Source of the DNA: Triparma columacea
Lineage: Eukaryota > Sar > Bolidophyceae > Parmales > Triparmaceae
DNA: 37,730 bases
Direction: 5' to 3'
Assembly: GCA_030267965.1 (NCBI GenBank)
Contig: BRYA01000444.1
Span: 942 to 38,671, forward strand
The notes under the pieces are model-generated. The model did no database searches. It worked only from the letters and a program-made list of their open reading frames with translations, and was not told where the DNA came from. Shown here piece after piece: positions 1 to 11,114 of this stretch (within the stretch, counting starts at the first letter, position 1; each line of letters starts with the position of its first letter). The position numbers and the translations under genes were made by a program.

Positions 1-3000
1 GCCTCGCAGGGGGAACAGAAACCGGCACCGTCGGGGTCGTTGCTGATGAATCCGGCGTCACAGTCCTTGCAGTTGTTGATGTCGTTCTCACCGGTTGCAG
101 TGAACTTTCCGAGAGGGCAAGACTCGCAAGTGTTGGCTGATTTTTTGTAGTACGTTCCAGTCGAACACTTTTCGCAGGCGGAGGAGCCGGGGAGGGAATG
201 ACCGCCGTCAGGACAGGATGTACAATCGTTGCTGGCTCCGATTGAGAATGTGTTCTCAGGGCAAGTCTCGATGGAGGTGTGGTCAGCGGAAGGTTTATAT
301 CCAGCGGAAGCAGTGGAACAAACGCTGGCGAGGTTTTCATCAGAGTACTCTCCATCCTCAGTGCATGCTGTGCAACTAGTAAATTTGCCTCCCATTGACG
401 CTGTCCCCGCTAGGCAGTCTCCGCACAGAGTCTCGGTTGTAGGAGTGCAGGCGCTGAACATGTATTTACCGGTAGCACAAGTAGCGCAGGTAGAGCAGCC
501 GGCTGCTCCCGCGCTGCTGTATTTGCCTGCTGGGCAGACTGTACAGCTTGTCTTGCCCCTAATTGAGTATTTCCCGGCGGGGCAAGCCACGATTCCCGTG
601 CGGTCAGTCTCAGAGATGGGCTTGAAGCCTGCCGGTGCTGTGGAGCATGCTGCCTGTCCTTTCTCTGCCGAGAACTCTCCCTCTCCTGAGCAGGCAGAGC
701 AAGAAGTAGCAGCAAATTCTGCATACTCTCCCTTCTCGCACTCAACACAAGCATCGCTAACTGTGATGGTTCCTGGTAGGCAAGGAGCACATCCTGTGGC
801 AGCAACCTTGTTGTCCGTTCCAGCAGGGCATACGGCGCACTCATTCTTCCCCCCAATGCTGTACTTTCCGATCTCGCACTCCTTGCAGCTGTGGGAAGCG
901 AGGTCGGCGAAGAAGCCCGGGCCACAGTATGTGCAAGTGTCACTTCCAGCCTTGGAGACGAAGCCCTCAGTGTGCTCGCAAGTAGTGCAAGATGTATTGC
1001 CAGGGTTGCTGAATTTTCCGTCTTCGCAGGAATCGCAGCGGGCGCCGGCGCTGTCGACAACGAGCTTCTCTCCACCAGCGCACTTGTCGCAGCCAAAGGA
1101 ACCTTCAACTAGATTGTAGGTTCCAGTGTCGCAAGTTTTGCAGGTCTGCCGTAAGTGGAGGGGGGTTGGTGAGCTCTAAGCTATGAACACAAGAGTCTAG
1201 CGGCCCTTACTCTCTCTTCATTCTCACCTCGCTTTTCGGCTCATTTGCGTATTCACCGATGGGACACTTCGCACAAGCCGAGGACATGGTAGAAGAGGCG
1301 AACCATCCTGGGGGGCAGTCAGTGCAATCAGTAGCCATGGAGGGGGAGTAGGTTCCCTTGGCGCAGATTTCGCACTCTGAAAGACCTGGGGAAGGACCGT
1401 ATTTTCCAGGTTCGCAGTTCACGCAGTCATATTGGGAGAAGGAACCGGGAGTGGGGAGGTACTTGCCTAAGGAGCAGTCAGTGCAGGTGACTGTGGAGGT
1501 GGACTCGGCGTAAGTTCCGGTAGGGCAGTCTGCGCAAGTGTCGGATCCGGCGGTGCTGTAGGTGCCTGTGGGGAGTGAGTTAGATTGTGTTGAAAGGAAA
1601 GGATTGAAGAGAAGTGGGGTACTTACCTTTTAGGCAATCAGAACAAGAGCCAGAACCAGCAGATGAGAACTTTCCTGCAACACACTCTTCGCAGTCGGTG
1701 CTTAATAAGCCGGTGGTTGGGTTGGAGAAGCCAGCGTCGCAGCTGTAGAAGACACAGTTATAAGAGTAGTAGGGAGGGCTTGCCATACTGTGTGTGTCCA
1801 AAATGGACCCTGAGAAACGAGAGAGGTAGGAATAGGAATTGGTGCAGCGGTAACGTAAAGTGAGTTGTGGGGTTAGGAATAGTTCTATAGACTACACAAT
1901 CCTCATTCTCGTCTTACCTGGGATTGGAGTGTTGGAGGAGTAGGGAGAAGGGCACGTATTGTGGATGGTGATGGTTGGTGAACCATTATCACTGTTTCTG
2001 TAAATATCATTACCAGAGCCTGCTATGTTTCCACTGAAGCTCGTTCCGTAGATATTGACATCGGCTCCAAAACCCATAACATAAATTGCTGCACCCCAAC
2101 TTTCACTCCATTCATCTGCAGGAGTTTTATTGTTGGAGAAAATACAGAACTTCAAGTCCACTAAGGCACCATTGGAAATGGCAACCCCTGCACCTCCACC
2201 ATACATGTCAGATGTATATCCCTTGTCAAAGGTGAGAGCTCGGAGAATAAGTGTACCACTCCCAGTTCCATCCACAGACATCACTCTTCTTGCATTCTCT
2301 CCATCCAACACACAGCTTGCGTTGTCCTCCACACACTTGACCTCTCCATTCAAGTTATATGTCCTCAGCATGCTATAACTATCTGCACAAGTCCCTTCTG
2401 AGCCTTTATACGACCCAACAGCTAGAACCGCAGTGTCACCATTCGCCATGATGGAGTTGCCAGTGTAGTCAGCATACTGAACATTACTGACCGTGTTGAA
2501 CAGCCCATCCATATCGCTTACATGATGAGGGTTTTCACAATTAATACCATCAAACCCAGTGTTGCAAGTGCAGGTGCAGGAGCCAGTAGTCCCGCCAATG
2601 TCCCCCCCATTGATGCAGTAGAAGTTACCATCAACTCCTCTGTCAGCAAAGGTACTTGTAGCAACACAGGGATCAGCTGAACAGTCAGTGCCACTGTAGC
2701 CAGATAGGCAGGTCGAACAATCACGCCCATCAGCTCCACCAAAACCTGCTGGACAGATGCAGATCTCAAACCCAGTCTCAGTCCTGTAATTATCAGAGGA
2801 CCAAGTAATCTCATCTCCAGCAGAAACAGAGATACCTTGAGGTCCAGTTGTACCACTGTACTGACTCACCCCCACAGTAAGCTTATCATAGCTACTCTCA
2901 GTCTCAAATGAGATGACATTCAACACCCCACCCTCGTCCATAGTGAACGTGCACCTCTCATTAATCGCATAGTTCAACGAGCTGAAGCAGTTCCCGTTCA

Positions 3001-4113
3001 CTGCGCACTGTCCAGTGTTGCTCCCGCTAAGCGTAACTGCCAACTTTCTCCCCTCCTCCCCTCCACTGGCGGGAAGCAGCATGTTTGCTTTAAAGGGTCG
3101 CTCCTCCCCTTGGTTCGTCTTCTCCCCCTTGAGGATCCTCATTGCCGTCCTGCGCACGCTGCCTTCCCCGAAGGTTTGGGCGACGGCGCCTTGCATCATG
3201 ATGGCGTTCAGCATGACGGCGTTGAAGGCAAAAACGAAGTTGTCGCTCAGCCTGATCCTCCGCAAGAACTTCCTGCTGCAAAAGAGGTTGACGGTGTAGA
3301 AGGTGGTGACGGCCATAATGTTGGCAGATGCTGTGATGAAGTAGAAGACATCCAGCAGGAAGGTGGACGCTGCAGGTGCAGCGGACCCTGCAGGTGGGGC
3401 GGACGCTGCAGTTGCGGCGGCGATATAGAGAGGGGAGGGGAGGACATTCTCCTGCGGAGTGGGGTCCTCAACTCGGAGACTTGCGTAGTCTGGGTTGATC
3501 AGGAGCGACATCGTGGTGACTACGAAGGGGCGTTAGAATGTAGCTTGCTGGGCCATATAGAAGACCGTCATCGACACCCTCCCCCTCCACCCCCACCACC
3601 CTCTCTCTCACCATCTTCGACTTGGACAAGCAGTGAACCTGTAGAGCCGGCGCTCAGGACGACGATGAGGAGGAGGGATATCAACCCGATTATCCACGTC
3701 CTCCCCCACCCCCCGACCTTCTCACTTGAGGAGGCTGGCCTTTGGGGATCAAACTCTGCCTCGACCTCGGGCATGATGCTGGGGTTCATGCCAGGGAGGT
3801 TCTCGTCGATAATCGGGGGTTGGCGATCGTAGGCATGGCCGGAGAGCCCGCCTTTGAACAACTTTGAGCCATCGACATCGCAGCAATGGTCATGTTTTTG
3901 AGAAATTCCTGAACCCTCTTGGGGACAAGGATGGAGGCTAAAAATAGCTGAGTTACCTTGGGATCCGCTATCAGACAAGACTAGGCGCATCAACTTCATC
4001 TGGAACCACGCAGCAGAAGAACGAAGGAGGATTTCTGCCCGCTCATGGGGTTGGTCAAAGATATCTGAGTTACCTTCTTGGGATCCGCCATCGGACAAGA
4101 CTAGGCGGCGCAT
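1..4113 (-). CDS. Large Cys-rich membrane protein (CUB-like, EGF-like, ephrin-receptor-like repeats), 3' partial
   Basis: Five exons read right to left: 4113-3612, 3519-1918, 1809-1627, 1565-1228 and 1145-1, all with GT..AG introns of 61-108 nt and matching phase. The last exon stays open to the window edge. Exon 1 holds a hydrophobic helix (WIIGLISLLLIVVL). Exon 2 begins with two more hydrophobic stretches, then a CUB-like domain (paired Cys, SSLNYAINERC, later TETGFEIC), EGF-like modules (CTCTCNTGFDGINC) and a parallel-beta-helix-like tract (DVNIYGTSFSGN). Exons 3-5 are repeated ephrin-receptor/GCC2-GCC3-type units of the form C..GxY/F....S..C..C. About 1256 residues are visible. This suggests a surface or adhesion protein; no enzymatic role can be seen. 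The ATG at 4113 is the first in this exon, but the frame stays open upstream into a TA microsatellite, so the true start could lie further up. Confidence 0.8.
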
Positions 4114-4126
4114 GAACTTCGTCTGA
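3945..4126 (-). repeat. Direct duplication inside exon 1 of the Cys-rich gene
   Basis: Two diverged copies of about 60 bp lie at 3945-4003 and 4061-4126. Both encode the same peptide with small changes: MRLVLSDSGSQGNSAIF and MRRLVLSDGGSQEGNSDIF. The outer copy ends directly at the TA microsatellite. Confidence 0.85.
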
Positions 4127-4150
4127 TATATATATATATATATATATATA
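4126..4150. repeat. (TA)n microsatellite
   Basis: An uninterrupted TA dinucleotide run of about 25 nt just upstream of the first ATG of the Cys-rich gene. The rest of the divergent intergenic region to 4442 shows no gene. Confidence 0.95.
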
Positions 4151-4442
4151 GCCTGCGTTTTGAAATCGAGGAATTATTGCAAGTACTGGAGGGAGTTAGC
4201 TTGGAGTGCGTCGGGAAGTTACACATTCCTGAGGTGTGGATTTTACAACTTCACAACCCCAGTAATCATCTGAAAGTGGCGCAATCGGAGGTTCCCCACA
4301 TGACCTCTGAAAGGGGCAAGATCGCGCTCTACTACTAGGAACGACTCACCAAGAAATTCACTTTCTATTGTTGAGACCAATTTTTTTCCGAATCTCTTGG
4401 TCTGTCAACACCTCCTCTTTGCCCTAAATCTCCAGGATTCCA

Positions 4443-5691
4443 ATGTCCAGCATAACACCCCCTATTGTTGATCAAATGGATAAAACTGAACGTAGACGGC
4501 TAGCAAGAAAGCGAAAGAAGGAGAAGGTGAGGATTGGGAAGCTTATACAATGCAATACAAGCCCCTTGTCCTTGTCCTCTTTCAGTGGGCCGGCCTTTTG
4601 TTCTTCAAATATATTGGAATAGGCCTACAAAAACGTCATCTATCCATCCATATCGCTCTTCACTTATCACATACACTCACACATCCATAATATTACTCAA
4701 TGTCACTCATCCAATCTTCCAATCACTCATTTTATAGCTCGCTGCTGAAGGAAAGGCAAAGAATAGCCTGTCAAAAGAAAGAAAAGAGAAAAAGGCTAAG
4801 AAAGATATCAAGAAAGAGACAGCTAAGGAAGCAAACAAGAGGGTGAGACAACTATTAGGACTGGGAGAGAGGAGAGTGGGGGGGGAGAGTGGGGGGGAGA
4901 GTGGGGGTGAGGGGGGGGGGGGAGTGAGTGTTGAGTGAATGTTGAGTGGATGTTGAGTAGATGTTAAGTGGATGTGGACAAGCCACATTGACAAGCCACA
5001 GCAACTACAGCGTCAAACCTACAAGCACAAACCACAAACCACTATCCTACATAAAAACCCTACAAGGACACTAACACATATGATACAACACAACTCCTTC
5101 ACTTTCGTCGCTTCTCCCCTCCCTCTCCAGAAGAACCCAGCCAATATGACAAAAGAGGAGAGGAAGGAGAAATATACCAAGCTGGCTCACGACAAGACTG
5201 TCGAGAAGGGTCTCAAGAAGCTGCACAAGAACACCGTGTGTTTCGTCTGCCGCTCCAAGGGTCACGCCGCCTTCAACTGCCCCAAGAACTCCCAGAAGTT
5301 AAAGATCTGCTTCAAGTGCGGTTCCTCAGAGCACCGCCTAGACGACTGCCCAAAGGGATCGGACAGGACTGGGAACCTGCCCTTCGCGGAGTGCTTCGTC
5401 TGCGGGGGGAAGGGGCACCTTTCCGGGGCGTGCCCGCTCAACTCTCGAGGGGTCTACGTCAACGGGGGGAGCTGCAAAATCTGCGGGGGTGTCGATCACC
5501 TTGAAACTAGGTGCCCCAAAGATAAGAGGGAGAGGAAGAGGGAAAGGGATGAAAAGAGGGCCGTTAGCTTGCAGGGGAAGGCTGACGTTGGTATCGAGGG
5601 GGAGGGAGAGGGAGGGGACAATCAACCGGAAAGGGAGGGAGGTGGGGACAAGAAGAAAAAGGTCCAGACTTGTAAGGTCATCAATTTCTGA
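4443..5691 (+). CDS. ZCCHC9: ZCCHC9-like four-zinc-knuckle protein
   Basis: Three exons, 4443-4526, 4738-4842 and 5131-5691, all phase 0, give 249 residues. The N-terminal third is lysine-rich (RRRLARKRKKEK, then KERKEKKAKKDIKKE). Four CCHC zinc knuckles follow in exon 3: CFVCRSKGHAAFNC, CFKCGSSEHRLDDC, CFVCGGKGHLSGAC and CKICGGVDHLETRC. The knuckle number, their spacing and the LPFAECFVCGGKGH and VNGGSCKICG contexts match animal ZCCHC9, a nucleolar RNA-binding protein. The C-terminal tail is charged (RERKRERDEKR, then a Gly/Glu-rich stretch). The start was chosen because the first short exon ends in a clean GTGAGG donor in phase. A role in nuclear RNA handling is inferred from the family. 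Confidence 0.88.
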
Positions 5692-5715
5692 GCTTGTTAA
5701 CAATGTGTATTTGTA

Positions 5716-5721
5716 AATAAA
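5716..5721 (+). terminator. Possible poly(A) signal of the ZCCHC9 gene
   Basis: AATAAA lies 25 nt past the stop codon, followed by an A-run and a G-run. It is in a plausible place, but this genome's poly(A) signal is not known from the window. Confidence 0.4.
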
Positions 5722-5760
5722 AAAAATCGGGGGGGGTAGATGATGATGGTAATATTTGTT

Positions 5761-7648
5761 TCAAAGATTAAAGTTATCTAGCCCTTCCCTAAGTACAAGT
5801 GCTCCCGCTCTCGCGTAAACGTCAAGCAGCAGCTTGCTGCTCGTGTGTCTCATGACCTTCTGAGCAACCGGCAGTGGGACCGGAGGGTTCGAGGTCGCAG
5901 CCAGGGTGGCGAAGCTGTGCCGGAGCAAGTAAGGGAACACGCGACGCCTGTGACCTGTCTCGTCTAAATATAATGACGCCCTACGAGCCGATGTATCGAG
6001 AGCCTTCTTGAAGCTGCGAGGGGGGGAAGGGGGGGGGTGTTAGCTGCAAGGCGGGAAGGGAGGGGAGGAACGCTAATTTCGGATGGGCTCACCTCCCAAG
6101 CTCCTTGCCTGTGCGGGGGTTGGGGAAACAGAGGCCCTCCAAGGACTCGGGGGGAGGGGAGAGCTTCCTTTTGTTGTGGAGAGAGGAAAACTTGGGGTTG
6201 TACGAGTCGGAGATCGGGGAGGGGAGCTTACTGGCTGGTTTATTAAGGGGGCGGTTCGAACCGAATGGGACCAGCTTGGTGTGCTCGGGAATCACCTCCA
6301 TGATGATCTCGTAGCCTTTGCAAGTCTTGGCACGCCTGCACGAAGAGCGAATTGAGTGGCAAAAAAGGTTGCGCTGTTAGTAGTGGTTGAGTTTCTGTTG
6401 GACAAGCACACAAACAATGTTTCGCTTTTTTGTCCCTTCTCACCTCTTGACGACCTTGTTGACTTGCCCGGGGGTCGTGCCAAGTTCTTCAGCCATTTCC
6501 CTCTGCGACGGAGCGAGGCGAATCAAGGAGGGAAGTTTGCGTTGTTGGGTTGGACATTGGCAGCTTTGAATAATTCTGCCGATTCTCACCTGAGTATTTT
6601 TCTCGATGCTCCAATCATCCCTGCCCTTTTCTCTCGCTTTGTAGACCTTGGATGCCTTCACAACGACCCTCTTGGTCTCCTCCGACTTTGGGACTTTTAG
6701 GAGTTGGATTTGGTCTGGATTCTTGTGCATGTAAAACATCGCCGCCTCCTGCGATGTCGAACCGTGAAACAAAACGACATCCTTCCATTTTATCATCTCC
6801 CTCAGCGCCAAGTCCGTCAAGGGAATAGAAGCATCAGATGCATCTGTCTTCGTCCCCCTAACCTTGAGAGTCGCCGTTTTGAAGCAAATATCCTCCCAAC
6901 GCACCCGCAAAGCCTCGCTGGGGCGTAGCCCAACTCCAACGCACAGCCCAAAGAGTCCACGGTGCATAGGTGTTGTGGCATGCTCTAGCAAACGGCCAAC
7001 CTCGAGAGTTGTGAGCGGCACAATCGGAAGCTGTTCGCTCTTCTTCTGCTTAACCTCTCTGACTTCTGGGACAGCTTCTATCAAACCAACAAAGTTCATG
7101 TACTTCAGACAAGCTAAGTAGGCGCTCCGATGCAACGCTTGAGTCCTCGGCGACGTATCGCGGTCTCGGAGAGCTTTCAGGTGCGATTCGAAGGTTGTCC
7201 GGGATATTGAACCCACGTTTGTAAAACCAATTGTCTCAATCATCCCCCCTGATTGCATCCAAAATCCCTCCTCAGTTCGATACGTATTAGTGCTCACCTC
7301 CTTCTGCCTCAACGGCAAGAACTCCTCAACTACAAAGTCGGTGAGGGTAAGGGTGGAGAGGGTGGGGTGGGGTGGGGGGGTGGTGGAGGGGTGGGGTGGG
7401 GAGGTGGTAGAGGGGGCCGTAGGGGTACCGCACTGGCCACAAAACTTTACATTCAACGTAGCGTGCTTCGCCCCGCACTCCGTGCAGAAGGAGGCAGCCT
7501 GCAGTCGGAGGGCTGGGAGGCGTCGCCAGGGAGGGAGTCGGGGGGAGCTTGAGTAAACAGGCGAGGAAAATACATGGAACGTGGGGGCGAAGGATGTAAG
7601 CGACAGAAATTGTGACAGAAAGATAACGATGACGATGTAGTGCCTCAT
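5761..7648 (-). CDS. Plastid-targeted tyrosine recombinase with N-terminal zinc ribbon
   Basis: Four exons, 7648-6590, 6502-6444, 6335-6093 and 6013-5761, join in phase to give 537 residues. Residues 1-19 form a hydrophobic signal peptide followed by F20 (LSLTS/FAPT) and an S/P/R-rich stretch, the plastid presequence of secondary red algae. A zinc ribbon follows (C55, C58, C70, C73), then a Pro/Thr linker, then a SAM-like core-binding domain (FVVEEFLPLRQKEVSTNTY). The catalytic domain shows R242 (GLRPSEALRVRWED), candidate K267 (RGTKTD), R485 (YLLRHSFATL), H510 (MRHTSS) and Tyr nucleophile Y520 (LDVYARA). The first His of the usual HxxR is Tyr482. All essential residues are present, so it is probably active. 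The last 530 bp carry three short introns, so this is a domesticated nuclear gene. Target DNA is unknown; resolution of plastid chromosome multimers is one guess. Confidence 0.87.
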
Positions 7649-8360
7649 CGTCCGCGAAGCAACACAGATAGGCCGATTTGTTGCAATTTGTGAGGATCAC
7701 TCTGCAGCAGAGGGGACCAAAATAAGTAAAGCAATGAACAAAGGATCCAAAACAGGTAATCGACTCGTAGAGTACGATGGAAACGAGGGTATCCAATAGC
7801 TTATAACTTCGGAAAGGGTTGAAAGACGCAGAATTTGTCAAAAAATATTGTCTCTGACGATCATGTTTATATTATTTTCTCAAAAGACTAAATAATACAT
7901 ATTAATCAACTTTGATTTATAATTAATATTTTGGTAGTGTGAGTTGACCTGCAAGACCCGCAAGATATTATTTTTCAACATACGCTCTAAAATACACGAT
8001 TTGTATAAAAGGTGTGATTAAATGATCAAAATATATCATAAGATAATATCAATGAAAATGGAATATAATTAAGATAATTATTGACAATGATATATTTCAA
8101 AGATTACTATATAGCTTTTTAATGAGTCATACAATATTTTATACATTAATAAAACATATAAGATAATTTCAAGAATTCGGAACGTGATTAAAAAAAGTGT
8201 AAAATTTTCATCCCCTTTTTAAGACCTTTGCCGATCAGCTACGGTGTAAATTTGTAGTTCGATGTAGAAAGGGTAAAGCGAATGAAGTTTGGCAAACAAC
8301 CATCGGTCTTTATAACACCGTATTAATTCACCTCAAGTTCATTGTTTTGGAGTTTTACAC
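7649..8360. other. Divergent intergenic region with an AT-rich island
   Basis: The region between the recombinase start (7648) and the kinase start (8361). About 7845-8215 is strikingly AT-rich compared with the neighbours (many ATATTTT and AATAAT runs). No gene, tRNA or clear repeat was found. It must contain the promoters of both flanking genes. Confidence 0.7.
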
Positions 8361-11114
8361 ATGTCGTCGTTTGAGAACTCTCCGCAGTTCGGGTCACTTA
8401 CCGACGAGAACAACTTCACCACACTGTGCGCTAACGGCTTGCGAAGAGGTACGTGCTGACTTTATTTCTCAAGAAGGCCTCGATTTCGTCCCCGTCACCA
8501 CTTCTAATTCCTTACCCCCCTCTTCTTAATACTCCAACAGCATCTACACCGACCAATGATACGCCTCCAGTCACGGCTAGCAGCAGCCCTCGACTACCAA
8601 CTACCCCTTCATTGGTAACTTCAGCATCGCAACTTTCGTCCTCGTTTGGAGAAACTTCTATTGAAGAACTAACGACGGCGATGGTGCAGAGGAAAGCGGG
8701 TTTAGATATAGGCGATAATAGCGGGGCGAGTAATCTTGCGATGCAACCGAACGACGAGAGGCAGGTGAGTCTTGTCTGCGCGGCCATGCTCCAACCACCC
8801 CCCCTCTCTCTCCCCCTCATCCCTCCCACACCCCACACCCCACACCCACAGGTGCTCCTGATCATGCTCCTCGCGCAGGTGTGTTCGCTCCACGACTCAA
8901 CCCCTCGGACGTTTGTTATTCATGTCCTGAGCCTCTACGAGAGGGGGGTTCTTGAGGAGGAGAGCATCCAGTTTTTGTTTGATTTGAACTTAGTGCCTCG
9001 GGACTGGGACGTTCAGGAAGGTGGCGAAGGGCAGGGGGGGGAGGGGGGGGGTGGGCAGGGGCAGGGCCAAGGGGCAAATTCTGCTGATGTTGATCCTTCA
9101 GTGCTGCTCAGGAGAAGGAGTGAAAGAGTAGAGAACATTAAACGCAACCTGAGCGAGAAGGTCGACTCTTCGAAGGGCTCCAGCACGACGGCTGTGAGTA
9201 CGGGTAGCTCGACGTGGTCCGTAGACTCAGCGCCTCTGAGTTTGAGCAGGTACTCGAGAGAGTTCATGGAGATAAGATTGTTGTCGAGGGGAAGCTTCGG
9301 GAATGTTTATGAGTGCGTTAGCCTCTCCGACAACACCCGCTACGCTGTAAAGAAGGTGGTCTTTTCTGCCCGTGACTTTAATGACGCTGTAATTAAGCAG
9401 ACAACTCGAGAGGTTCATGCGATGGCGAGGATGAATCACAATAACGTTGTCAGGTACTACGGGGCTTGGCTCGAGCCTGGGTGGATGACTGGGAGCGGGG
9501 TGGGGCAGGGGATGGTGGGGGAGAAGGACACAAGCAGACAATTAATTAGGGACGTCCATGAGATGGTCGTAGGGGCTAACGGGGACGACAGTATGCTGAA
9601 GGAGCTCTACCTCGGGGATCCCTTCGAGGAAGAGGATACTGATGAGGGGGATGATGACGAAAATGAAGACGACTATGAAGAGGAGGAGGGCACCATGCAA
9701 GACGTCTCGTACAACAACTGGGGGGACGAAGCCTCCTTTGACTGGGACAGGAGTGAGCAAGTGGGGCAGGGGTGGTTGGACTCAGGCAGGATCAAGTCAG
9801 GAATCGCTGCAGGTGAGACAGAGCGGCAAGCGAAGGGCAGAGCGGCAAGCGAAGGGCAGAGCGGCGCGCGAAGCGAGTCGCGGAATAATACTGGGTTGGA
9901 ATAGGGTTGGAGTACAACTGGCCTGGTGTGGAGGACGACAAATACATTTTTTTGCTAACCCTTTTTTGTCGTCGCTTTGTTTCGCTCCTCTCCCGCTCAC
10001 GGTAGGCGCGGGAAGGAAAGAGAACACCGAATCGCGTAGTTCGCGCAGTTCCCACGCGTCGCCTCGTGGGTCACCCAAGGTCAAGGGCGGGAAGAAGAAG
10101 GCACCAAGGTGAGGCGGCGTTCTCTTGACTCGCTCGTCGGACAATTTTAACCCCTCACTCCCACAGATACGAGTACCAAATCTGCCTGTACATCCAGATG
10201 CAGCTGTGCACCCCCATTACCCTCGCGGACTTTATCAGGAACAGGCCGAAAAGCACCCCCGAGCAACAGCTCCTCTTGAACGCGTTCGCGGCATTCAGGC
10301 AGATCCTCTTGGGCCTGAATCACGTCCACGACAAGGGCATCATCCACAGGGACTTGAAACCGGGGAACATTTTTGTCGATAAGGATGGCGTCTTCAAGAT
10401 CGGCGACTTCGGATTGAGCAAGCTCTTGGACGGCGGGGTTGGGGAAGAGGAGGGCATCGGAGAGGAGGAGGATGAGGGGGGTGGGAATGGGAGTGCAGGG
10501 GTCGGGGGGGTCGGAGGACGGAGAAGTCCCAAGAAGGTGAGGCAACGAGCCGCGCTGCAAAAAGGTGTACATTTGGGCCAATCGTCGCCATCACTTTCAA
10601 GTCCTAACCCCTGTCCTTCGCTCCCCCCCCCCCTCATCGATAGAATGTACCCTTACTATTGGCCGAGACGATTGAGACCCACACTGTCGGGATCGGGACC
10701 GCGAGCTACTGCGCACCGGAACAGATATCGGGTGGGAAGTACGACACAGCGGCCGATGTCTTCAGCCTGGGCCTAATCCTGCTGGAGCTATGCGTCATCT
10801 TCGACAGCGAGCACGAGCGCGCCAAGGCCTTCCACAATTGCAGGAGGGGGAGCATCGACAGTAAGTTTGAGAGAAGGTACCCCGACCTCGCCGGACTCAT
10901 CAGAGCCTGCACGCACGAGGATCACAGGAAGAGGCCTACGGTCAAGGAGATTCTGCAGGCGGAGATCTTCCAGGGCGGAGAGGTCAGCAGGGCTGAAGTC
11001 ATGGTCTTAGAGGAGACTTTGAAGAAGAAGGATAAGGTGCTCAACGAAAAGGAGGCCAAGATCCGGGAGTTGGAGATGGAGCTGGCTAAATTAAGGGCGG
11101 AAGACTTGGAGTAG
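8361..11114 (+). CDS. eIF2-alpha kinase, HRI-like
   Basis: Six exons, 8361-8448, 8541-8764, 8852-9812, 10006-10108, 10167-10536 and 10644-11114, with matching phases, give 738 residues. A Ser/Thr-rich N-terminus leads into a helical segment ([14 protein letters not shown], then [18 protein letters not shown]) resembling the N-terminal region of HRI/EIF2AK1; no RWD domain (GCN2) or lumenal domain (PERK) is seen. The kinase domain has a Gly loop (RGSFGNVYE, about 250), K271 (YAVKK), RYYGAWLE, then a long acidic insert (about 340-440), [11 protein letters not shown] with D521 ([10 protein letters not shown]), DFG with D539, a second acidic/Gly insert, and an activation loop [15 protein letters not shown]. 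These signatures are typical of eIF2-alpha kinases. The C-terminus is a coiled coil ([18 protein letters not shown]). By family it would phosphorylate eIF2-alpha under stress. Intron 2 (87 nt) is a multiple of three without a stop, so its retention would keep frame. Confidence 0.88.
9821..9882 (+). repeat. GCGAAGCG-type element in kinase intron 3
   Basis: Two direct copies of GCGGCAAGCGAAGGGCAGA are followed by GCGCGAAGCGAGTCGCGG, starting just after the GTGAGA donor at 9813. It belongs to the recurrent motif family also seen at 26118, 30448, 31724, 32409, 32655 and 37391. Confidence 0.8.

Noticed and set aside
229..1119. Plus-strand open frame of about 296 codons and an alternative minus-strand frame at 410-1108
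   Set aside because: Both are shadows of the Cys-rich exon; only the frame continuing from exon 4 gives the repeated C..C pattern.
7280..7310. A GAG/GTGAGC donor-like site within the first recombinase exon
   Set aside because: The frame continues without break through a good core-binding domain (LPLRQKEVSTNTYRTEEG), so an intron here would destroy the fold.
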